From Leclercia sp. UBA7405 (GTDB lineage: Bacteria > Pseudomonadota > Gammaproteobacteria > Enterobacterales > Enterobacteriaceae): a stretch of DNA of 15,397 bases. Below the pieces are notes generated by a model that saw nothing but the letters and a program-made list of their open reading frames with translations, searched no databases and was not told the DNA's origin. Each line of letters begins with the position of its first letter. Positions within the stretch are counted from its first letter, which is position 1. The stretch is from assembly GCA_002469605.1 (NCBI GenBank), contig DKMV01000105.1, forward strand, positions 1 to 15,397, read 5' to 3'. Made by a program: the position numbers and the translations under genes. Positions 1-5,542 of this stretch are shown piece by piece.

Positions 1-612
1 CACATCCAGATGGCGCGCCAGTGAGAAGAGGGTGGTGAGATTATCGAAAATCGCCCGGCGATTAGGCAGTCCCGTCAGGGCGTCGGTATAGGAGTAGGCA
101 ATAAGCGCGGCGTTGGCTTCCCGCAGCTGACGGACCAGCGACTCTTTCTCAATATACTGGCCGATTAATCCGGCAAAGAGTTTCAGCACCTGCTGCCCCC
201 GTTCACTGAGCGGCTGTTTACGGGTGCTGGTGGCGCACAGGGTGCCGTACAGCGAACCATCGGCAAGATGCACCGGGATACCCATATAGCTGGTAATGCC
301 CAGCGCCTTCGCGGCATCGCAATCGGCAAACTGGCTGCCCACGTCATCGCTGTAAAAGCAGCCGGACTCAATGGCGCGTTTGCAGAGCGTATCGCCCCAT
401 GGCACGCTCAGCCCTTCGGGGATCTGCATCTGCTTGCTGTTGCGGGCGTAGAGAATGTGCTGCAGGCGCGCATTCACGTCGATTTTGGTGAGGTAGGTCG
501 ACTCCATGTCGGTAACGATCTCCAGCATTTCAAGCAGCTGGCGGACCAGGCTTTCCAGAGAGTGTTCAGTTGCGAGGGTTTCTGATACACGGGCAAGAAT
601 AATATCCGACAT
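1..612 (-). CDS. dgcP: DgcP-type diguanylate cyclase, N-terminal part (3' end outside window)
   Basis: The visible 204 codons start at an ATG at 612 and run off the left edge. Residues about 1-155 form a GAF domain, containing the segments TDMESTYLTK near residue 34 and DGSLYGTLCA near residue 118. A short helical linker (EKESLVRQLREANAALIA) follows. The start of a GGDEF domain is recognisable from YTDALTGLPNRR at residues 175-186. The GGDEF active-site motif itself lies outside the window. The family makes c-di-GMP from two GTP in the cytoplasm. E. coli DgcP (formerly YeaP) has the same domain order, a very similar N-terminus and the same position beyond yeaO. A GGGAG sequence lies about 12 bases before the ATG, which is a long spacing. 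The reading frame upstream stays open back to an ATG at 774, but that stretch passes through a terminator and I do not consider it coding. Confidence 0.93.
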   Translation of the reverse strand, partial: MSDIILARVSETLATEHSLESLVRQLLEMLEIVTDMESTYLTKIDVNARLQHILYARNSKQMQIPEGLSVPWGDTLCKRAIESGCFYSDDVGSQFADCDAAKALGITSYMGIPVHLADGSLYGTLCATSTRKQPLSERGQQVLKLFAGLIGQYIEKESLVRQLREANAALIAYSYTDALTGLPNRRAIFDNLTTLFSLARHLDV

Positions 613-738
613 GACGCTGTTTGACTCCCATACAGAGCCTGTATCTGTATGTTTTGCTGAAAAATTAGGCTTCAGCGTATAGTAAAACACGAATGATAAA
701 AATTTTATATATCCTGTAGCCTGCGATCCTGGCCCCAT
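613..738 (-). promoter_or_regulatory. dgcP upstream region, possible promoter
   Basis: These 126 AT-rich bases separate dgcP from an upstream terminator, so dgcP probably has its own promoter here. On the minus strand CTATACG (682-676) resembles a -10 element of the sigma-70/sigma-S kind, about 64 bases before the start codon. No convincing -35 box is visible, which would be tolerated by sigma-S. This is a motif-level guess only. Confidence 0.3.
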
Positions 739-765
739 AAAAAAGCCCCGGGGTTGAGCCGGGGC
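739..765 (-). terminator. rho-independent terminator, minus strand
   Basis: GCCCCGG and CCGGGGC arms (745-751 and 759-765) form a 7-bp GC-only stem with a 7-base loop. On the minus strand the stem is followed by six U residues (744-739). No coding gene ends here on the minus strand, so the terminator must serve a non-coding transcript or attenuate dgcP. Confidence 0.8.
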
Positions 766-816
766 AAATGACATCTTAATTACGGAATGATGTTCTCTGG
801 TCAAGGAGAGAACATT
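739..816 (-). ncRNA. candidate small RNA (or dgcP leader) with 5' hairpin and terminator
   Basis: On the minus strand a TATAGT hexamer (825-820) sits just before a predicted start at about 816-813. The transcript would open with a perfect 9-bp hairpin with arms ATGTTCTCT and AGAGAACAT (790-798 and 807-815). Its 8-base loop reads CCTTGACC in the transcript sense. About 24 unpaired bases follow, then a strong terminator at 765-739. The total is about 75-78 nt, the size and design of Hfq-type small RNAs. The loop and flank read TCTCCTT, which is complementary to an AAGGAGA Shine-Dalgarno sequence. The -35 region is weak (ATTAAT at 848-843). Alternatives are an attenuated 5' leader of dgcP, or a DNA operator for a dimeric regulator formed by the 9-bp palindrome. 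I do not recognise it as a known enteric small RNA. Confidence 0.4.
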
Positions 817-870
817 GCCACTATAACCGGCAAAAATGCAGGATTAATGAAGAAAAGATGGAGAAAGTGA

Positions 871-899
871 TTGCGGCAGGCGGTCAGTTTAAGAATAAT
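871..899 (+). promoter_or_regulatory. putative sigma-70 promoter for the small orphan gene
   Basis: TTGCGG (871-876) and AATAAT (894-899) are separated by exactly 17 bases. This would give a start near 906 and a leader of about 28 bases before the ATG at 934. The prediction rests only on the match to consensus. Confidence 0.35.
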
Positions 900-933
900 C
901 TTAGCCCCGCAACTTTTTTATGACGAGAGAAGA

Positions 934-1239
934 ATGTTCCAGCTCCATCCCGGCAATCTGGCAATGATTATTGGCGCCCGTACGCCAGCCGGTCGCCGCA
1001 ATATCGGAAAAGCCGTTGAATTATTTGGCCTTTGCCAGCCAGGGCAGCGCTTTTTAAACCCGGTAAACGGTGTCATAACGGAATTACCCGCCTCTGCAAA
1101 TCGCGCACTGTGGCTGGTAACCGGGGATGTGATTGCGCTGGACAATCAGCACGGCTATGCCTTTGTTCGCCCGGAGCATCTGCTGCCGCTCGACCCGGAG
1201 CAGCACCCGGAAATGCTCGATGCCCAGATGATCGAATGA
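934..1239 (+). CDS. small uncharacterised protein, KOW/SH3-like (101 aa)
   Basis: The ATG at 934 follows a purine-rich GAGAGAAG sequence at a good distance, which favours it over upstream non-ATG starts. The product is 101 residues with no signal peptide or membrane segment. The pattern is one I associate loosely with small beta-barrel proteins of enteric genomes. It has a start of the type HPGNLAMIIGAR, a middle glycine/proline turn, a tryptophan strand (ALWLVTGDVIAL) and an ending of the type GYAFVRPEHLLPLDPE. That layout is KOW/SH3-like, but I cannot assign a family or function. It occupies the place where E. coli has yoaF, a lipoprotein, but it is unrelated to YoaF. Its stop codon lies one base from the convergent yeaO stop. 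It could be a remnant of horizontally acquired cargo. Confidence 0.6.
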   Translation: MFQLHPGNLAMIIGARTPAGRRNIGKAVELFGLCQPGQRFLNPVNGVITELPASANRALWLVTGDVIALDNQHGYAFVRPEHLLPLDPEQHPEMLDAQMIE

Positions 1240-1240
1240 G

Positions 1241-1585
1241 TTAAAGCGCGCGCAGCCAGGCGGCCAGCACCTGGGCATGGTTGTGCTGGCTATCTTTGGC
1301 CCCGTACAGCAGGGTGACGGTCTGCTTCTGCGCAAGCGCTGCAATACGCGCGACTTCATCCCTCTGCGCAGCCAGCTCGGCCCGGTAAGCCTCGCTAAAG
1401 CTGGCAAAATCGATGGTTTCGCTGTGAAAGGCTTTACGCAGCGCCGCCGACGGCGCCAGGGTTTTGCACCACTCGTCGTAAGCCAGCGCCGTTTTTTTGA
1501 TGCCGCGCGGCCAGAGCCGGTCTACCAGAATGCGGTAGCCGTCCTGCGAACTTGCTGCGTCATAGAGGCGTTTACACTGGATCAC
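1241..1585 (-). CDS. yeaO: YeaO, DUF488-family protein
   Basis: This 114-residue protein carries the DUF488 hallmarks: an N-terminal IQCKRLYD strand, the signature DGYRILVDRLWPRG near residues 15-28, and a C-terminal block reading TLLYGAKDSQHNHA. Its length matches E. coli YeaO. A GTG at 1585 was chosen as start because the match to YeaO begins there and a GGGGAG sequence lies about 7 bases upstream. The start lies inside the end of the preceding DUF523 gene (14-base overlap), so translation is probably coupled. The biochemical role of DUF488 is not established. A stress or sulfur-related role is only suggested by the neighbour. It converges on the small orphan gene with one base between stops. 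Confidence 0.92.
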   Translation of the reverse strand: MIQCKRLYDAASSQDGYRILVDRLWPRGIKKTALAYDEWCKTLAPSAALRKAFHSETIDFASFSEAYRAELAAQRDEVARIAALAQKQTVTLLYGAKDSQHNHAQVLAAWLRAL

Positions 1586-2075
1586 TGTTTTTCTCCCCGG
1601 CCCAGGCCATAAGTTCAGACACCTGATGTTCCGCGAAAACCGTAATGCCATGCTGGCACAGTAGCGCCGCGGCGACGCCCATTCCGGCCCGGCGTTGATT
1701 GCTAAAGGTGCCATCATAAATTGTCTGGCTACCGCAGGTTGGGCTGCCGTCGGTAAGAAGCGCCGCGCCGCAGCCGCTCTTTAGCGCGGTTTGCAGCGCC
1801 AGCCAGGCGGCAAGCTGATACTGAGCGGTAACGTCGGTCCCGTCACTTTCCACAATCCGCGCCCGTTCGGCCAACACATCCGTGCCTTCACCCTGAATGA
1901 TTTCGGCGGGCAGACGCGGAGTAGGCATACCTGCCGCCAGCTCCGGGCAGTGAACCACCACCCGGCCGTCATTCCGTAAGCGTTGCAGCAGTGCCGAAAG
2001 CTGCGCTTTGGCGCTGCCGTTATAGCGAACCTGATGGCCTAAAAGACAGGCGCTTACCAGAATTTTTGTTTTCAT
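1572..2075 (-). CDS. DUF523 / TudS-like thiouracil desulfurase family protein
   Basis: The 167-residue product has the DUF523 layout: VSACLLGHQVRYNG at the N-terminus, HCPELAAGMPTPR in the middle and DGSPTCGSQ near residue 110. Counting from the ATG at 2075, cysteines 10, 43 and 114 sit in those three motifs. In characterised TudS proteins, three such cysteines hold a [4Fe-4S] cluster that removes sulfur from thiouracil. All three are present, so the fold is likely intact. It lacks the DUF1722 domain found fused in E. coli YbgA. Whether this homologue acts on thiouracil or another thio-compound cannot be read from sequence. A GTG two codons upstream (2081) is an alternative start. The 3' end overlaps yeaO by 14 bases, which makes a two-gene operon divergent from the amidotransferase homologue. 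Confidence 0.85.
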   Translation of the reverse strand: MKTKILVSACLLGHQVRYNGSAKAQLSALLQRLRNDGRVVVHCPELAAGMPTPRLPAEIIQGEGTDVLAERARIVESDGTDVTAQYQLAAWLALQTALKSGCGAALLTDGSPTCGSQTIYDGTFSNQRRAGMGVAAALLCQHGITVFAEHQVSELMAWAGEKNSDPV

Positions 2076-2132
2076 GGTCACTCTGTTTCCGCAAGCTGGA
2101 TCTCAAGGCTACCATAGCGGAGCTTATCATTT

Positions 2133-2161
2133 TTGCCCCTTATTTTAAGGTGTTGTGATAT
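2133..2161 (+). promoter_or_regulatory. putative promoter for the amidotransferase homologue
   Basis: TTGCCC (2133-2138) and TGATAT (2156-2161) have 17-base spacing in the 152-base divergent gap between the DUF523 gene and the amidotransferase gene. The match is moderate. No promoter I would defend was found for the minus strand in the same gap. Confidence 0.3.
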
Positions 2162-2227
2162 CGGCAAAAGATCGGTAGTCTGAGGTTCCTTATGTTATCT
2201 GGAATTTTCTGGCATAAGGATCACTCA

Positions 2228-2935
2228 ATGGAACTCTCCCCGGTAAAAAACACACTCCGTATTGCGCTGGTCGGTGATTATAACCCCGACGTCATTGCGC
2301 ATCAGGCGATCCCTTTGGCCATCGACGATGCCGCCGCCGTGCTGGATCTCACCGCCGATTACGACTGGCTGGCCACCCCCGAGCTTACCAGCCCGGAAGA
2401 TCTGGTGGGCTATGATGCCATCTGGCTGGTACCGGCAAGCCCCTATAAAAATGCGCAAGCCGCCTTTATTGCCTCCCGCTACGCCCGCGAAAACAGCGTG
2501 CCCTTTTTAGGTACCTGCGGCGGGTTCCAGCATGCGCTTATTGAGTATGCGCGTAATGTGCTGGGCTGGCACGATGCGGCGCACGCCGAAACCGACGCTG
2601 AAGGACGCATGGTAATTGCCCCGCTCAGCTGTTCGCTGGTGGAGGTGACCAACGCCATTGAACTGCGTGCCAATACGCTGATTGCCAAAGCCTATGGCCG
2701 GGAAGAGATTGTTGAGGGATATCACTGTAACTACGGTGTTTCTGAAGACTTTGCCCAGGAGCTGGAGAAAGGGGACCTGCGCGTTACTGGCTGGGATGAG
2801 CAGGGCGATATCCGCGCCGTAGAGCTGGTCACCCATCCGTTCTTTGTGGCGACCCTGTTCCAGCATGAGCGCGCCGCCCTGGACGGCCGCCCGGCGCCGC
2901 TGGTGCAGGCTATGCTGCGGGCGGCGCAGGGCTAA
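2228..2935 (+). CDS. CTP-synthase-type class I glutamine amidotransferase homologue
   Basis: The 235-residue protein resembles a free-standing version of the C-terminal glutaminase domain of CTP synthase. It begins TLRIALVGDYN, then has a Rossmann-like core with YDAIWLVPASPYKN. The nucleophile elbow GTCGGFQHA carries Cys97, and a CTP-synthase-like segment EGYHCNYGV lies near residue 163. A His at residue 203 sits in the sequence THPFF. In active class I enzymes the His is followed two residues later by a Glu (HPE); here that position is Phe205. Ammonia production from glutamine is therefore doubtful. No synthetase domain is nearby. I chose the ATG at 2228 because AAGGA sits 7 bases upstream. 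An in-frame ATG at 2192 also has a GAGG and would add 12 residues. The gene converges on nimT with 7 bases between stops, spanned by a 6-bp hairpin without a U-run. Confidence 0.82.
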   Translation: MELSPVKNTLRIALVGDYNPDVIAHQAIPLAIDDAAAVLDLTADYDWLATPELTSPEDLVGYDAIWLVPASPYKNAQAAFIASRYARENSVPFLGTCGGFQHALIEYARNVLGWHDAAHAETDAEGRMVIAPLSCSLVEVTNAIELRANTLIAKAYGREEIVEGYHCNYGVSEDFAQELEKGDLRVTGWDEQGDIRAVELVTHPFFVATLFQHERAALDGRPAPLVQAMLRAAQG

Positions 2936-2942
2936 ACGGCTT

Positions 2943-4130
2943 TTAGCGTGGCGCGATCTCCCGGTCGCGCCCGGCAAGAATGCCGCAGACCGCCATCACC
3001 ACCGACGCCAGCGCGCAGCCCAATAGCGGAATATGCCAGTCGCCGCTGGCGTCGTGAATTTTCCCCATCAGCGGCGGGCCGCAGGCCGCCAGCAGATACC
3101 CCACCGACTGCGCCATTCCCGACAGGGCCGCCGCCTGATGGGCCGAACTGGCGCGCAGGCCGATAAAGGTCAGGCCGAGGATCATGGTCGCGCCCGAGCC
3201 AAAACCAAATATCAGCGTCCAGACCACCGCCCGATCGGGCATAAACCAGAAGCCCGCCGCGCTAAGGGCGCACATCAACGCCACCGCCCCGGCCAGCAGG
3301 CGCTGATCTTTCATGCGGTGCAGGATCAGCGGTACCGCCAGCCCGGGGGCCGCCGTCGCCAGCTGCAACAGGCCGTGCATCGATCCCGCCTGGGTTTCGC
3401 TGTAGCCGTGGCTCTGTAAAATTGCCGGCAGCCAGCCGATGATCACGTAATAGATAAGGGAGTTGATCCCCAGGAACAGGGTCACCTGCCAGGCGAGTGG
3501 CGAGCGCCATATCCCCCGGCTATGCAGGGCGCGTGCCCCCGTTACGCCGCTGGCGGCCTGCCGCCGCCACTGGGGCAGCCACAGCAGCAGGGCCAACAGC
3601 GGGAAGACCATTAGCATCAGCAGCGCGCCGTGCCAGCCCGCTCCGCCGAGGGCCACCGGCACCACCAGCGCCGAGCCCAGCGCCGCGGCGGCACCCATCG
3701 TCAGGGAGTAGGCCCCGGTGAGTTTCGCCACCTGGCCCGGGAAGTCACGTTTAATCAGCCCCGGCAGCAGTACGTTACCCAGCGCGATGCCGCAGCCAAT
3801 CACCGCCGTGCCGCCAAACAGCAGCGCGGGGGAGGGAAGCGAGCGCACCGCGATGCCGGTAATGATGAGCAGCAGCGCCACAAACAGGCTGCGCTCCATG
3901 CCGATGCGGCGAGCCAGGCCCGCGGCCAGCGGCGAGACCAGCGCAAAGGCCAGCAGGGGCAGGGTGGTGAGCAGCCCGGTTTGGGCAGTGGTTAAGCCAT
4001 AGTCGAGACGAATGGCATCCAGCAGGGGGGCGGCGCCGGTAAAGGTCACCCGCAGGGTGGTGGCGATCAGCAGGATCCCGGCAATCAGCAGCGCGTTACG
4101 CTTAGCGCCAGAAGAAAGTGCAGTGGTCAT
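2943..4130 (-). CDS. nimT: NimT, MFS exporter (2-nitroimidazole family)
   Basis: This 395-residue major facilitator protein has about 12 hydrophobic segments and matches E. coli NimT (YeaN) closely. Shared stretches include TTLRVTFTGAAPLLD near the N-terminus, LTTAQTGLLTTLPLLAFAL, a GMERSLF loop after the second transmembrane helix, and the C-terminal SGMAQSVGYLLAACGPPLMG. NimT belongs to the cyanate/nitrate porter type of MFS and in E. coli exports 2-nitroimidazole. The start is the ATG at 4130, where the NimT-like N-terminus begins. The ribosome-binding site is weak (GGAAA). The gene is divergent from nimR with a 96-base gap, the usual arrangement in which the AraC-type regulator represses both genes. 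Natural substrates are unknown. Confidence 0.93.
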   Translation of the reverse strand: MTTALSSGAKRNALLIAGILLIATTLRVTFTGAAPLLDAIRLDYGLTTAQTGLLTTLPLLAFALVSPLAAGLARRIGMERSLFVALLLIITGIAVRSLPSPALLFGGTAVIGCGIALGNVLLPGLIKRDFPGQVAKLTGAYSLTMGAAAALGSALVVPVALGGAGWHGALLMLMVFPLLALLLWLPQWRRQAASGVTGARALHSRGIWRSPLAWQVTLFLGINSLIYYVIIGWLPAILQSHGYSETQAGSMHGLLQLATAAPGLAVPLILHRMKDQRLLAGAVALMCALSAAGFWFMPDRAVVWTLIFGFGSGATMILGLTFIGLRASSAHQAAALSGMAQSVGYLLAACGPPLMGKIHDASGDWHIPLLGCALASVVMAVCGILAGRDREIAPR

Positions 4131-4192
4131 GGTATTTCCGGATAGCAAAATGAGCCGATACCATACCCGTTTTCACCGCTTATGGAATCAAG

Positions 4193-4224
4193 CTAAAATG
4201 ACAGATTATCTCTAAAATCGGACA
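4193..4224. promoter_or_regulatory. possible NimR operator, direct repeat in nimR-nimT gap
   Basis: CTAAAATGACA (4193-4203) and CTAAAATCGGACA (4212-4224) are tandem copies, 19 bases start to start, directly before nimR. AraC-family regulators commonly bind tandem half-sites about two helical turns apart. The position and layout fit a shared nimR/nimT operator, but the short AT-rich repeats could be chance. Confidence 0.35.
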
Positions 4225-4226
4225 AA

Positions 4227-5006
4227 ATGATGTTTAGTCTGGGACTTGAAGGTTACGATCCCGACAGCCAGCCCGATCCGGCGGTCGCGTTTCATATTCG
4301 CGTGGTGCAGGAGGAGCAGCACATTCCGGTGCATCATCACCGCAAGGGGCAGCTGATCCTCGCCCTGCACGGCGCCATTACCTGCGAAGTGGAAAACGCC
4401 CTGTGGATGGTGCCGCCTCAGTATGCGGTCTGGATCCCAGGTCAGATTGTCCACAGCAACAAAGCCACTCCCGGCGCCCGGCTCTGCTTTTTATTTATCG
4501 AACCCGGCGCGGTTACGTTGCCCGACCGCTGCTGTACGTTGAAAATCTCTCCGCTGGTGCGGGAGATGATCCTGACCCTGGCCGAACGGCAGAATAACGC
4601 CAGCCGGCAGCTCACCGCGCTACTGTTTGAGGAGTTACCCCGCCAGCCCCAGGAACAGCTGCAACTACCGGTCTCACCACACCCCAAAATTCGCCTGATG
4701 AGCGAGGAGATGATCGCCGCCCCCGCCGGCAGGCAGACGCTGCACCAGTGGGCGCACCACTTTGCGATGAGCGAGCGCAACCTGGCGCGGCTGGTGGTCA
4801 ATGAAACCGGGCTGAGTTTTCGCCGCTGGCGCCATCAGCTACAGCTGATCGTTGCGCTGCAGGGGCTGATTGCCGGGCAGACGGTCCAGCAGGTGGCGCA
4901 ATCCCTCGGCTACGACTCCACCACCGCCTTTATTACTATGTTCAAAAAGGGGCTGGGGCAGACGCCGGCCCGGTACGTTGCCAGCCTGACTACGTCTTAC
5001 CGATAA
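4227..5006 (+). CDS. nimR: NimR, AraC-family transcriptional regulator
   Basis: The 259-residue protein has an N-terminal cupin-like domain with a histidine cluster ([15 protein letters not shown], residues about 29-43). It is followed by [18 protein letters not shown], typical of the NimR/YeaM group. The C-terminal 95 or so residues hold two helix-turn-helix motifs. One lies around [21 protein letters not shown], and the other is [21 protein letters not shown], the usual second AraC helix-turn-helix. In E. coli NimR represses nimT. The divergent gene order here implies the same role. Two ATGs are adjacent at 4227 and 4230, and no strong Shine-Dalgarno decides between them. The last 17 bases overlap the convergent yeaL end. 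Confidence 0.92.
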   Translation: MMFSLGLEGYDPDSQPDPAVAFHIRVVQEEQHIPVHHHRKGQLILALHGAITCEVENALWMVPPQYAVWIPGQIVHSNKATPGARLCFLFIEPGAVTLPDRCCTLKISPLVREMILTLAERQNNASRQLTALLFEELPRQPQEQLQLPVSPHPKIRLMSEEMIAAPAGRQTLHQWAHHFAMSERNLARLVVNETGLSFRRWRHQLQLIVALQGLIAGQTVQQVAQSLGYDSTTAFITMFKKGLGQTPARYVASLTTSYR

Positions 5007-5436
5007 ACAGTGACACCAGGCCTGCGGCGATAAGCGGGCCGACGGGCACGCCGCGAAACAGCGCCACCCCAAGCACGGTACCCACCAGCAGCCCAGCCAC
5101 CAGCGTGGGCTGGGAGCTCATCAGGGTGACGCCGCGCCCGCCCAGCCAGGAGACAAATACCCCCACCGCAATGGCAATCAACGATTTCCAGTTCATAAAG
5201 GCGTGAAGGAGCGTCGAGGCGGGCAGCGTGCCGCTGGCGATAGGGGCCATCACCCCGATGGTGAGGATAATAATCCCCACCGTCAGGCCCTGTTTTTCAA
5301 TCCACGGGAAAAAACCGCTGAGGGGCGTGACGCGCACGATGATTAACACCAGAATTGAGATGGCAACGGTGGTGTTGTGGCTGATAAAGCCCAGCGCCGC
5401 CAGCCCCAGCAGAATAAGAAGGGTAGGGTCTAACAT
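4990..5436 (-). CDS. yeaL: YeaL, UPF0756 inner-membrane protein
   Basis: The product is 148 residues, the length of E. coli YeaL, and almost entirely hydrophobic with four likely membrane helices. Near-identical stretches include [39 protein letters not shown] and the C-terminal [20 protein letters not shown]. The ATG at 5436 has AAGGA 7 bases upstream. Function is unknown. Its 3' end overlaps the 3' end of nimR by 17 bases on opposite strands. A large hairpin stands just upstream of the ribosome-binding site. The gene lies 106 bases behind the GH31 gene on the same strand, so read-through from that operon is possible. Confidence 0.93.
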   Translation of the reverse strand: MLDPTLLILLGLAALGFISHNTTVAISILVLIIVRVTPLSGFFPWIEKQGLTVGIIILTIGVMAPIASGTLPASTLLHAFMNWKSLIAIAVGVFVSWLGGRGVTLMSSQPTLVAGLLVGTVLGVALFRGVPVGPLIAAGLVSLFIGKT

Positions 5437-5460
5437 AAGGGTGTCCTTGCCAGAAATAGT

Positions 5461-5503
5461 AAGCCTGCTTACTTTACCCGCAAGCGGATGAGTAAACAGG
5501 CTT
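5461..5503 (+). terminator. long hairpin between yeaL and the GH31 gene
   Basis: The arms 5461-5473 and 5491-5503 pair over 13 bp with one wobble. The loop carries a further CCGC/GCGG mini-stem. On the plus strand the hairpin ends in four U residues, so it can act as a terminator for a long nimR transcript running antisense through yeaL. On the minus strand it has no U-run and would instead be a structured leader ending about 25 bases before the yeaL ATG. Which reading applies is unresolved. Confidence 0.4.
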
Positions 5504-5542
5504 TTATAAAAAAATCCCTCTTTTTTGGGCGCTTGCCTGAAG

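Noticed and set aside
612..774. In-frame extension of dgcP upstream to an ATG at 774
   Set aside because: The frame is open for 54 codons, but it reads through a strong GC stem and U-run terminator and AT-rich promoter-like sequence. The family N-terminus clearly begins at 612.
2192..2227. Upstream ATG at 2192 as start of the amidotransferase homologue
   Set aside because: It has a GAGG nearby and cannot be excluded, but the ATG at 2228 has the better AAGGA site and lies closer to the conserved first strand.
2931..2947. Hairpin across the convergent stops of the amidotransferase gene and nimT
   Set aside because: It has a 6-bp stem with no U-run on the required side for either gene. It may slow polymerase but is not supported as a terminator.
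3033..3995. Long open frames on the plus strand opposite nimT
   Set aside because: They are arginine/alanine/proline-rich translations without domain features, as expected from high-GC antisense of a clear MFS gene.
5508..5530. A-run/T-run pairing (5508-5526) as a terminator for the GH31 operon
   Set aside because: The GC part of the stem is only three base pairs and the rest is A:U. It is too weak to call, although no better minus-strand terminator is visible after the GH31 gene.
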